Part shown: one piece after another, positions 1 through 6,147 of the stretch
Layout of the letters: each line of letters starts with the position of its first letter
Numbering within the stretch: position 1 is the stretch's first letter
NCBI GenBank assembly: GCA_003154135.1
Contig: PMCN01000239.1
Span: 6,874-14,133 of the forward strand
Source: Acidimicrobiaceae bacterium
GTDB lineage: Bacteria; Actinomycetota; Acidimicrobiia; Acidimicrobiales; Ilumatobacteraceae
DNA length: 7,260 nt
Direction of reading: 5' to 3'
The notes under the pieces: generated by a model
What the model was told of the DNA's origin: nothing
Seen by the model: only the letters and a program-made list of their open reading frames with translations
Database searches by the model: none
Made by a program: the position numbers and the translations under genes

Positions 1-1032
1 GCCGCTGCCGGCTACGGCACGCCGTTGCCCGACGACGAAGCCATCGGCGTGGCCATCGGCTGGTGGCCGAGCTTCTCGGTGCCCTCGGGCGCCTACGTGA
101 AGATCGACGGCGACGGCAGCGGCCAGATCATCACCGGCGCACAGGAATGCGGCACGGGTGCGGTGATGACGCTCCGCCAGTTGGCCGCCGACGAGGTGGG
201 CCTTCGTGCCGACGACTTCGAGCTCGTGTACCAGGACACCAGCGTTGCCCCCTACGACATGGGCGCCACCGGGTCGCAGACGCTGTTCAACAACGGGCGC
301 GCCGTCGTCGCCGCGGCAGCGCAGGTGGCCGAGCAGCTCCGTGCACTCGCGGCCCAACACCTCGAGGCGAACGCTGCCGACATCGTGCTCGCCGACGGCG
401 TGGCATCGGTTGCCGGCACCCCGAGCGCGTCGGTCACCATCGCCGAGCTGGCCGCACAGGCAGCGGGTGGCGAACTGCTCATCGGTCACGGCTCGGGCGC
501 GCCGCCCGCGCCACCCACCACCGTCGGGTCCACCTGTGTGGGCGACGTGGGCATGGCCGCCTGGGTGGCGCCTCAGTTCTCGTGCCACGCCGTGCGCGTG
601 AAGCTCGACCGCGACACCGGCGTGACCCGCGTGCTGCAGGTGAGTGCGGCGCACGACTCGGGCACCATCATCAACCGGGTGGGCGCCGAGGGACAGGTGC
701 AGGGCGCGGTGCTGATGGGCATCGGCCAGGCGCTCACCGAGGGCACCACCTACGACGACCAGGCGCGGCAGCGCAACCCAGCACTGCTCGAGTACAAGCT
801 GCAGACCTGCGCCGACGCGCCGACGGTCGACATCAGCTTCATCGAGATCGCCACGCCCGATGCGGGGCCCAGGGGTGCCAAGGGCCTCGCCGAGGCGCCC
901 AACGTGGCCACCCCGGCGGCAATCTCCAATGCACTGGCGCAGCTGGTCGGCCACCCGGTGCGCAGGCTGCCGATGACCGCCGAGCGCGTCTGGCTGTCGA
1001 TGCAACCGGCCGAGCCGGAGGTGGCCGGGTGA
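1..1032 (+). CDS. Molybdenum hydroxylase (xanthine dehydrogenase/CO dehydrogenase family) large subunit, 5'-truncated
   Basis: This is the C-terminal 343 residues of a molybdopterin-cytosine-dinucleotide-binding large subunit; the reading frame is open from base 1, so the true start and the N-terminal part lie outside the window. Visible family motifs are QECGTGA (bases 142-162, the GQG-like cofactor loop), DTSVAPYDMGATGSQT (around 235-282) and GAKGLAEAP (around 874-900). The Glu of the last motif (codon 892-894) aligns with the catalytic base Glu of the family (GVGE in xanthine dehydrogenase). The C-terminal AISNAL..LVGHPVRRLP is also typical. The protein would hydroxylate a carbon next to a heteroatom or an aldehyde, passing electrons to the iron-sulfur and FAD subunits encoded downstream. 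Its stop overlaps the next start (GTGA). The substrate is unknown: the active-site loop that separates CO dehydrogenases from the rest is in the missing part. Confidence 0.93.
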   Translation, partial: AAAGYGTPLPDDEAIGVAIGWWPSFSVPSGAYVKIDGDGSGQIITGAQECGTGAVMTLRQLAADEVGLRADDFELVYQDTSVAPYDMGATGSQTLFNNGRAVVAAAAQVAEQLRALAAQHLEANAADIVLADGVASVAGTPSASVTIAELAAQAAGGELLIGHGSGAPPAPPTTVGSTCVGDVGMAAWVAPQFSCHAVRVKLDRDTGVTRVLQVSAAHDSGTIINRVGAEGQVQGAVLMGIGQALTEGTTYDDQARQRNPALLEYKLQTCADAPTVDISFIEIATPDAGPRGAKGLAEAPNVATPAAISNALAQLVGHPVRRLPMTAERVWLSMQPAEPEVAG

Positions 1033-1916
1033 GCTTCTTCATCGCGCACACGGTGCACGACGCGCTCACGGCCCTGTCCGACGGTGCGCGGCCGGTGGCC
1101 GGCGGCAGCGACCTCGTGGTGGGAGCCCGCCACGGCAAGGCACCGCTGCCCCCACACCTGGTGGCCATCGACCGCATCGCCGAGCTGCGCGAGGTGCACC
1201 ACACCGACAGCGGCGTCATCATCGGCGCGCTCGTGACCCACCACGACATCGAGATGCACGCGCTGCTCACCACGTCGTACGCCGGCCTCGCCGACGGCAG
1301 CGCGCTCGTCGGCTCGCCCTCCACGCGCAACGTGGGCACGCTGGGCGGCAACGTGATGAACGCCTCGCCGGCGATGGACACCGGCTCACCGCTGCTGGTG
1401 CTCGGCGCCGAGGTGGAGCTGCAATCGCTGCGCGGCACGCGGCGACTCGGCATCGCCGAGCTGTGGACCGGGCCGGGGCGCACCTGCGCCGAGCCCGACG
1501 AGCTGTGCGTGGCAGTGCACCTCCCCGCGCCTGCGCCGAACAGCAACAGCGCCTACCTGCGCCTCGAGTACCGGCGTGCGATGGAGATCGCCGTCGTCGG
1601 CGCCGCCGCCGCCGTCACCCTCGCTGCCGACGGGTCGATCAGCGCCGTGCGAGTAGCACTCACTGCGGTGGCGCCCACCATCATCGAGGTCGTCGGTCTC
1701 GTCGGGGGCACGGTCGCCGACGTGGCTGCGGCAGCTGCTGCCGCCGCCTCCGAACAGGCCACTCCCATCAGCGACCAACGTGCCAGCGACCGCTATCGAC
1801 GGCACACCGTCGGCGTGATGGCCGGCCGCGCCGTGCAGGCCGCGGCCCGACGCGCCGGCGGCGAGATGATCCCCGTCCCCCTCAACCGTGCCGTCGGCAT
1901 CGGAGCCGCATCATGA
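1029..1916 (+). CDS. Molybdenum hydroxylase FAD-binding (medium) subunit
   Basis: This 295-residue protein has the usual length for a CoxM/XDH-type FAD subunit. The two FAD-contact motifs are present: PVAGGSDLVVGAR (residues 22-34) and GSPSTRNVGTLGGNVMNASP (95-114, the T-x-GGN loop). The C-terminal RASDRYRRHTVGVMAGRA (251-268) matches the CO dehydrogenase flavoprotein C-terminal domain. It takes electrons from the small subunit's clusters and hands them to an external acceptor. The GTG start at 1029 is chosen because it overlaps the upstream stop as GTGA, has a GGAGG ribosome binding site at 1017-1021, and gives the protein its expected N-terminus. The reading frame stays open far upstream of that, but only as a shadow of the large-subunit gene. 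An alanine-rich stretch (232-240) lies in the C-terminal domain. Identity is secure, substrate unknown. Confidence 0.93.
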   Translation: MSFFIAHTVHDALTALSDGARPVAGGSDLVVGARHGKAPLPPHLVAIDRIAELREVHHTDSGVIIGALVTHHDIEMHALLTTSYAGLADGSALVGSPSTRNVGTLGGNVMNASPAMDTGSPLLVLGAEVELQSLRGTRRLGIAELWTGPGRTCAEPDELCVAVHLPAPAPNSNSAYLRLEYRRAMEIAVVGAAAAVTLAADGSISAVRVALTAVAPTIIEVVGLVGGTVADVAAAAAAAASEQATPISDQRASDRYRRHTVGVMAGRAVQAAARRAGGEMIPVPLNRAVGIGAAS

Positions 1917-2395
1917 GCCAGCCAGAGACCATCAGCGTCGTGCTCCGCGTGAACGGCTTCGACTACCCGGTCGCCATCGAGCAGGGACGCAACCTGCTCG
2001 GCGTCATCCGCACCGAGATCGGCCTCACCGGCACCAAGGAAGGCTGTGACGACTGCGAGTGCGGGGCATGCATGGTGCTGCTCGACGGCCAGCCGGTCAA
2101 CTCGTGCAGCTTCCTCGCCGTACAGGCGCAGGGACGTGCCATCACCACGGTGGAGGGGCTGATGCCCGCCGACGAGATGCACCCCCTGCAGCGCAACATC
2201 CTCGAGGAGGGCGGCGTGCAGTGCGGCTTCTGCACGCCGGGCATGCTCATCTCGGCCAGCGCGTTGCTGTCGCGCAACCCGGCGCCCACCGACGAGGACG
2301 TGCGCATCGGGCTGTCGGGCAACCTCTGCAGGTGCACCGGCTACACCAAGATCGTGGCAGCCGTGCAGCGCACCGCTGCTGAGCACCGCGGCTGA
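1913..2395 (+). CDS. Molybdenum hydroxylase [2Fe-2S] (small) subunit
   Basis: This 160-residue protein matches CoxS/XdhC-type small subunits in length and architecture. The N-terminal plant-ferredoxin-type domain holds one cluster on C45, C50, C53 and C65 (spacing x4, x2, x11). The C-terminal four-helix domain holds the second on C104 and C107 (VQCGFCTPGM) and C139 and C141 (LCRCTGY). It relays electrons from the Mo centre to FAD. The ATG at 1913 overlaps the preceding stop (ATGA) and has GGAG at 1902-1905, so all three subunits are probably translationally coupled. One oddity is an extra cysteine, C48, between the first two ligands (GCDDCECGAC), where most relatives carry Gly. The gene order large-medium-small differs from the classical cox order of medium-small-large. 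Confidence 0.95.
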   Translation: MSQPETISVVLRVNGFDYPVAIEQGRNLLGVIRTEIGLTGTKEGCDDCECGACMVLLDGQPVNSCSFLAVQAQGRAITTVEGLMPADEMHPLQRNILEEGGVQCGFCTPGMLISASALLSRNPAPTDEDVRIGLSGNLCRCTGYTKIVAAVQRTAAEHRG

Positions 2396-2468
2396 TGCCG
2401 CGCGTTGTACGCTGCAGATTGATCGGCCATTCAGGAATCATCCAGGCACGCACTCAGGGGGGACCCAC
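2396..2468 (+). promoter_or_regulatory. Gap upstream of cdhC with strong ribosome binding site and possible regulator half-site
   Basis: This 73-base gap separates the Mo hydroxylase operon from the carnitine pair and is the first non-overlapping junction in that run of genes, so it probably carries a separate promoter. A strong Shine-Dalgarno sequence AGGGGGGA (2456-2463) lies five bases before the ATG at 2469. CATTCAGGA at 2428-2436 matches exactly the minus-strand sequence at 6135-6127 beside tetR. No convincing -35/-10 pair was found, and no hairpin strong enough to call a terminator for the upstream operon. Confidence 0.5.
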
Positions 2469-3362
2469 ATGAACTGGGAAGTGTTCATCACGTGCGCCAT
2501 CACCGGCGCCGGCGACACCACGCACAAGAGCCCGCACGTACCGGTCACGCCGCAGCAGATCGCCGAGAGCGCGATCGACGCAGCGGCGGCAGGTGCCGCA
2601 GTGGTGCACATCCACGTGCGCGACCCGCAGACCGGCAAGGGCAGCCGAAACACCGAGTACTACGCCGAGGTGGTCGAGCGCGTGCGCGCTGCCGACGTCG
2701 ACGTGGTGGTGAACCTCACCGCCGGCATGGGTGGCGACCTCGTGCTGGGCGGCGACGAGCACGTGCTGCCGCCCAACCCCGACGGCACCGACATGGCGGG
2801 CGCCACCGAACGGCTGCACCACGTGCGCACCATCCTGCCCGAGATCTGCACGCTCGACTGCGGCACGATGAACTTCGCCTCAGGTGGCGACTACATCATG
2901 GTCAACACCCCCGGCGTGCTGCGCAGCATGGCCAAGCAGGTGCAGGAGCTGGGTGTGCGGCCCGAGCTGGAGGTGTTCGACACAGGTCACCTGGTGCAGG
3001 TGAAGGAGATGGTGCGCGACGGCTTGCTCGACGACCCGGTGATGATCCAGCTCTGCATGGGCATTGCCTACGGTGCCCCCGACGACCCCACCACGTTCAT
3101 GGCGATGGTGAACAACCTGCCCAACGACTGCGTGTTCTCGGGCTTCTCCATCTCGAGGATGCAGCTCCCGTTCGTCGCCATGGCCGCGCTGGCCGGCGGC
3201 AACGTGCGCGTCGGTCTCGAGGACAACCTCTACGCCGGGCCCGGCGAGCTGGCCACCAACGCCCGGCTGGTCGAGAAGGCGCGCAACATCCTCGAGAACA
3301 TGAACGTGCGCGTGATGAGCCCGCAGGCCGTGCGCGACAAGCTGAAGCTCGTCAAGCGCTGA
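2469..3362 (+). CDS. cdhC: 3-dehydrocarnitine:acetyl-CoA cleavage enzyme (BKACE family, DUF849)
   Basis: This 297-residue protein belongs to the Zn-dependent beta-keto acid cleavage enzymes, TIM-barrel proteins that exchange an acyl group between a beta-keto acid and acetyl-CoA. Metal ligands expected from the Kce structure are visible: H47 and H49 in VVHIHVRDP (45-53) and E251 with neighbouring D252 in VGLEDNLY (248-255). The N-terminal ITCAITGAGDT (7-17) and TLDCGTMNF (128-136) resemble the dehydrocarnitine-cleaving branch as I recall it. The predicted reaction is 3-dehydrocarnitine plus acetyl-CoA giving betainyl-CoA and acetoacetate, in the cytoplasm. The next gene, one base downstream, encodes the enzymes acting before and after this step, which strongly supports the substrate call. 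Family membership is certain; specificity rests on context and motif resemblance. Confidence 0.92.
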   Translation: MNWEVFITCAITGAGDTTHKSPHVPVTPQQIAESAIDAAAAGAAVVHIHVRDPQTGKGSRNTEYYAEVVERVRAADVDVVVNLTAGMGGDLVLGGDEHVLPPNPDGTDMAGATERLHHVRTILPEICTLDCGTMNFASGGDYIMVNTPGVLRSMAKQVQELGVRPELEVFDTGHLVQVKEMVRDGLLDDPVMIQLCMGIAYGAPDDPTTFMAMVNNLPNDCVFSGFSISRMQLPFVAMAALAGGNVRVGLEDNLYAGPGELATNARLVEKARNILENMNVRVMSPQAVRDKLKLVKR

Positions 3363-3363
3363 C

Positions 3364-4851
3364 ATGAGCCCGATCCCCGGTCTCCAGCGCGTCGGCCTCC
3401 TCGGCGGCGGTGTCATCGGCGGCGGCTGGGCCGCACGCTTCCTGCTCAACGGCGTCGACGTGCAGCTGTACGACCCCGATCCGGAGGCGCCGCGCAAGGT
3501 CGACGAGGTGATGGCCAACGCCCGCCGCGCCATCGGCAAGCTCGTCATGCCCGCGCTCCCTCCCGAGGGCACGCTCACGTTCGTCGACTCACCCGAAGCG
3601 GCTGCCACCGACGTGCAGTTCGTGCAGGAGAGCGCACCCGAGCGACTCGAGCTGAAGCAGATGCTGCTGCGCCGCGCCAGCACCGCGGCGGGTCCCGACG
3701 TGGTCTTCGGGTCGAGCACGTCGGGTCTGCTCCCCACGCTGATGCAGGACGGGATGACCCACCCCGAGCGCCTCGTCGTGGGCCACCCCTTCAATCCCGT
3801 CTACCTCTTGCCGCTCGTCGAGATCTGTGGCGGCGAGCACACCTCGCAGGCGGCCCGCACCCGCGCCGGCGAGGTGTACGAGGCGCTGGGCATGCACCCG
3901 CTGCAGCTGCGCAAGGAGATCGACGGCTTCGTCGCCGATCGGCTCCTGGAAGCGCTGTGGCGCGAGGCGCTGTGGCTGGTGAACGACGGTGTGGCCACCG
4001 CTGCGGAGATCGACGACGCCATCCGCTTCGGCGCCGGCCTGCGGTGGAGCTTCATGGGCACGTTCCTCGTCTACCGCATCGCCGGTGGCGAGGCCGGCAT
4101 GCGCCACTTCATGGCCCAGTTCGGCCCGGCGCTGAAGTGGCCGTGGACGAAGTTGATGGACGTGCCCGAGCTCACCGACGAGTTGCTCGACACCATCGTC
4201 GAACAGAGCGACGATCAGGCGGCAGGTCGTTCCATCCGCGAGCTGGAGGCACTGCGCGACGACTGCCTCGTGGCGGTGATGCAGGGCCTGCGCACCGCCG
4301 ACTTCGGCGCCGGGCAGGTGCTCGACCGCTACGAACGACAGCTGTTCGGCCGCGTGCCGACGCCCACCATCGCGCCCGACCACCAAGGCCCGCTGCGGCT
4401 GCACGAGGTGCGCGTGCCCACCGACTGGGTGGACTACAACGGCCACATGAACGACAGCCGGTACTTCCAGCTGTCGAGCGAGACCGTCGACCGGTTCCTG
4501 CGCGTGATCGGCGTCGACGACGCCTACCTCGCCGGGGGCCACAGCTGGTTCACGGTCGAGAGCCACATGAACTTCCTCGCCCAGGCGAAGGCCGGCGATG
4601 CGCTGTACGCGACGGTGCAGGTGGTCTCGACCGACGCCAAGCGCATGCGTGTGTTCACGTCCATGCGGCGCAGCGACGACGACACGGAAGTGGCCACGGC
4701 CGAGCACATGCTGCTGCACGTCGACACGGTGGCCGACAAGGCGTGCCCCGCCGATCCGGCGATGCAGGCCGTGCTCGCCGACCTCGCAGCCCGGCACTCC
4801 CACCTGCCGGTGCCGCCGCAGGCGGGTCGCTCGGTGGGACAGAGCCGCTGA
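3364..4851 (+). CDS. lcdH: Bifunctional L-carnitine dehydrogenase / betainyl-CoA thioesterase
   Basis: This 495-residue fusion has two parts. Residues 7-328 form a 3-hydroxyacyl-CoA-dehydrogenase-like L-carnitine dehydrogenase: the NAD-binding GLLGGGVIGGGWAARF (11-26) with acidic D37 ending strand 2, SSTSGLLPT (117-125), the catalytic segment GHPFNPVYLLPLVEI (140-154; H141 and E153 as the His-Glu pair, N144 as substrate contact), and the helical domain starting DGFVADRLLEALWREA (187-202). Residues 344-485 form a hotdog-fold 4HBT-type thioesterase with DWVDYNGHMNDSRYF (354-368). It would oxidise L-carnitine to 3-dehydrocarnitine with NAD+ and hydrolyse betainyl-CoA to glycine betaine, bracketing the CdhC step. 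Such fusions are known in carnitine degraders (for example Sinorhizobium), whereas Pseudomonas uses separate CdhA and CdhB. The ATG lies one base after the cdhC stop with no clear ribosome binding site, which suggests translational coupling. Confidence 0.93.
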   Translation: MSPIPGLQRVGLLGGGVIGGGWAARFLLNGVDVQLYDPDPEAPRKVDEVMANARRAIGKLVMPALPPEGTLTFVDSPEAAATDVQFVQESAPERLELKQMLLRRASTAAGPDVVFGSSTSGLLPTLMQDGMTHPERLVVGHPFNPVYLLPLVEICGGEHTSQAARTRAGEVYEALGMHPLQLRKEIDGFVADRLLEALWREALWLVNDGVATAAEIDDAIRFGAGLRWSFMGTFLVYRIAGGEAGMRHFMAQFGPALKWPWTKLMDVPELTDELLDTIVEQSDDQAAGRSIRELEALRDDCLVAVMQGLRTADFGAGQVLDRYERQLFGRVPTPTIAPDHQGPLRLHEVRVPTDWVDYNGHMNDSRYFQLSSETVDRFLRVIGVDDAYLAGGHSWFTVESHMNFLAQAKAGDALYATVQVVSTDAKRMRVFTSMRRSDDDTEVATAEHMLLHVDTVADKACPADPAMQAVLADLAARHSHLPVPPQAGRSVGQSR

Positions 4852-4909
4852 CCGCCGCGCTCCCCCGCGCGCCGAGGGGTAAGGTGCGAACCGAACCGAG
4901 GGAGGGCAG
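4852..4909 (+). promoter_or_regulatory. Likely promoter and ribosome binding site of the lysine-rich miniprotein
   Basis: GGGGTAAGGT at 4876-4885 contains TAAGGT (4880-4885), a plausible actinobacterial -10 element. No good -35 is seen, which is common in such genomes. A start of transcription near 4892 would leave a short leader with a strong purine ribosome binding site, AGGGAGGG (4899-4906), just before the ATG at 4910. A weak CCCC/GGGG pairing (about 4864-4879) is not a convincing terminator for the upstream genes. Confidence 0.45.
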
Positions 4910-5020
4910 ATGCCTGAGAAATCTCCGCAGAAGCCGAGTGCCAAGAAGGTCGGGAAGTCGCTCAAGGAGAAGCGAGCGGTGAAGGACGAGAAGAAGGCCG
5001 AGAAGAAGCGCAACGGCTGA
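4910..5020 (+). CDS. Lysine-rich 36-residue miniprotein, function unknown
   Basis: A 36-codon ORF from ATG 4910 to TGA 5020. Of its 36 residues, 12 are Lys and 2 Arg, with six acidic residues mainly in the C-terminal half, so it is strongly basic, probably disordered or a single charged helix, and lacks any membrane segment. The core KKVGKSLKEKRAVK (12-25) resembles short lysine-rich proteins often annotated as hypothetical in actinobacterial genomes, from memory of the family rather than a search. A TAAGGT -10-like element and a strong AGGGAGGG ribosome binding site precede it, and nearly all Lys codons are AAG, as expected for a translated gene in a high-GC genome. Nucleic-acid or ribosome binding is a reasonable guess from charge alone. 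It sits between the carnitine genes and a convergent operon, with no evident functional link to either. Confidence 0.75.
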   Translation: MPEKSPQKPSAKKVGKSLKEKRAVKDEKKAEKKRNG

Positions 5021-5031
5021 CGCTCACCCGA

Positions 5032-5049
5032 GTCGCGTGCCGACGCGAC
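5032..5049. terminator. Perfect hairpin between convergent genes, possible two-way terminator
   Basis: GTCGCGT (5032-5038) and ACGCGAC (5043-5049) form a perfect 7-bp stem with a GCCG loop, 12 bases after the miniprotein stop and 5 bases after the stop of the convergent PH-domain gene. An overlapping alternative hairpin, CGACGC (5046-5051) with GCGTCG (5057-5062), could form instead. Neither is followed by a T run in either direction, so this would be a non-canonical terminator of the kind often seen in high-GC actinobacteria. Confidence 0.5.
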
Positions 5050-5053
5050 GCCG

Positions 5054-5503
5054 TCAGCGTCGGCGATCGAACAACCAGGCCTCCAGCGCGTCGAGCGCGG
5101 GATCGAGCGCGTCCTCGTGCGCGGCCAGGGCGGCCACGGCCTCGATGCGCACCTCGTCGCCGGCGAGGGTGGTGACGACCACGGTGCGGTACGTGCCCAA
5201 CGGGTTCGCCGACCGGCCCACGTCGAAGCCTCGCACCTGAGCACGCGACAACTGGGTCGTGCGCATCTGGTTGGCCACCAGCATCCGATCGCCACGCAGT
5301 TGCAGCCTGATCCGAGAGGTGCGCCACGCGAGCCCCACCACCAGCGCGACGAACACCACGGTGCCGCCGCCCACCGGCCACACCCCGGCGAAGAACATCA
5401 GCGCCGCCAGCCCGGCGCCGGCGATGCCGAACGCGATGGCGAACACGCGAGCACCGATGCGCCACCGGCGGGGCAGCAGCACCTCTTGGTCGACGGCATT
5501 CAT
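5054..5503 (-). CDS. Small two-helix membrane protein with bacterial PH-like domain
   Basis: A 149-residue protein. Residues 17-41 and 45-60 are hydrophobic and read as two transmembrane helices separated by a very short turn, so both ends should face the same side, probably the cytoplasm. The remaining part, about 63-149, alternates beta-like segments (RLQLRGDRMLVAN, TTQLSRAQVRGFDV, TYRTVVVTTLAGDEVRIEA) and ends in a helix (DALDPALDALEAWLF, 131-145), the pattern of bacterial PH domains attached to membrane anchors (as in the low-molecular-weight antigen CFP-6 group). The ATG at 5503 overlaps the tetR stop as ATGA, which fixes the start; an upstream extension of 22 codons would only lengthen that overlap. 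No catalytic residues are evident. The role is unknown; coupling to tetR suggests co-expression with the regulator. Confidence 0.82.
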   Translation of the reverse strand: MNAVDQEVLLPRRWRIGARVFAIAFGIAGAGLAALMFFAGVWPVGGGTVVFVALVVGLAWRTSRIRLQLRGDRMLVANQMRTTQLSRAQVRGFDVGRSANPLGTYRTVVVTTLAGDEVRIEAVAALAAHEDALDPALDALEAWLFDRRR

Positions 5504-6111
5504 CGTGTGCGCTTGAGCGGTCCGGCGTCGAAGCCCGGACCGAGGAGCCGCGATGCTTCGGCGAGCCACACCCGCTCGACCCGTTCACGCGTGACGCCCT
5601 TGGCCTTCACGGCCAGCAGCGGTGCAAGACCGTCGAGCAGCCCGGCGAGCACGAACATCGTCTCGTCGGCGTCGGAGTCGAGGAACTCTCCCGACCGCTG
5701 ACCGTCGCGCACCACGGCGCGCAACGCGGCGCGCCAACGGCGATCGATCCGGTCGCGTTCTGCGGCCGCCGACTCGTCGCGCAGCGCCAGCACGCACAGC
5801 TCCATCCACAGCGTCCAGTCGTAGTGGTGCAGCATCGCCTCGATGAGCACACGCAACCGCGCCGAGGCGGACTGCTGGTGCTCGGCCTTCACCGTGTAGC
5901 GGTCGTGGAACTCCTGTTCGCGCAGTCGCAGCGCCTCGGCGAGCAGGCCGTCCTTGCCGTCGAACCAGTAGAGGATGGCGGCCGGGCTGGTGCCGGCGGC
6001 CTTCGCGATGTCGACGACACGGGTGTTCGCATAGCCACGCTCGCTGAGCACCGCGGCCGCCGCCGACAGGATCTGGGCCTTGCGCACGTGGTCGAGTCGA
6101 GGTCGCGGCAT
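5500..6111 (-). CDS. TetR-family transcriptional regulator
   Basis: A 203-residue regulator of normal length for the family. Residues 8-55 form the three-helix DNA-binding domain: RKAQILSAAAAVLSERGY (10-27), then the helix-turn-helix TRVVDIAKAAGTSPAAILYWF (30-50) and the capping KDGLLAEAL (53-61). The C-terminal ligand-binding domain (about 75-195) is helical and resembles the BetI-like TetR_C group in layout, which would suit a betaine- or carnitine-related ligand, but that is inference. ATG 6111 is chosen because the helix-turn-helix domain begins right after it and an earlier start would run into the promoter and operator shared with the divergent gene. No strong ribosome binding site precedes it. 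Likely targets are the divergent thioesterase-fusion gene, itself, and possibly cdhC-lcdH. Confidence 0.92.
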   Translation of the reverse strand: MPRPRLDHVRKAQILSAAAAVLSERGYANTRVVDIAKAAGTSPAAILYWFDGKDGLLAEALRLREQEFHDRYTVKAEHQQSASARLRVLIEAMLHHYDWTLWMELCVLALRDESAAAERDRIDRRWRAALRAVVRDGQRSGEFLDSDADETMFVLAGLLDGLAPLLAVKAKGVTRERVERVWLAEASRLLGPGFDAGPLKRTR

Positions 6112-6113
6112 CG

Positions 6114-6147
6114 GTGACGGATCCAATCCTGAATGTATATTTAGTCT
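6114..6147 (+). promoter_or_regulatory. Promoter of the thioesterase-fusion gene, predicted leaderless
   Basis: GTGACG (6114-6119, four of six matches to TTGACA including TGAC) and TATATT (6136-6141, one mismatch to TATAAT) are separated by 16 bases. Transcription would start about six bases after the -10, at or next to the A of ATG 6148. There is no ribosome binding site before this ATG, and an in-frame TAG at 6142-6144 rules out any longer protein. The arrangement predicts a leaderless mRNA, frequent in actinobacteria. On the other strand TATACA (6139-6134) may serve as -10 for tetR. Confidence 0.65.
6129..6144. promoter_or_regulatory. Candidate TetR operator palindrome between divergent genes
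   Basis: CTGAATGTATATTTAG is an imperfect 16-bp inverted repeat: 12 of 16 positions are exactly symmetric, and the four mismatches are transitions, so it fits the perfectly symmetric consensus CTRAATRTAYATTYAG. It covers the plus-strand -10 element and ends three bases before the ATG at 6148, where a bound dimer would block polymerase for both genes. It is a rare AT-rich patch in a GC-rich window and lies next to a TetR gene, the usual position for an autoregulated operator. Confidence 0.6.

Noticed and set aside
63..1028. Upstream extension of the FAD-subunit frame
   Set aside because: The extra residues are Arg-rich with no family resemblance and lie inside the large-subunit gene; GTG 1029 with its ribosome binding site and GTGA overlap is the better start.
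4852..4879. Rho-independent terminator after lcdH
   Set aside because: Only a CCCC/GGGG pairing with a long loop and no T run is seen, and it lies against the next promoter.
3589..5295. 568-codon open frame on the minus strand
   Set aside because: It covers lcdH, the miniprotein and part of the PH gene in antisense; its composition is rich in Arg, His and Ala, typical of high-GC shadow frames, and it shows no domain.
5504..5569. 22-residue extension of the PH-domain protein
   Set aside because: It lies within the tetR coding sequence and is Arg-rich; the ATGA overlap at 5500-5503 is the usual junction.
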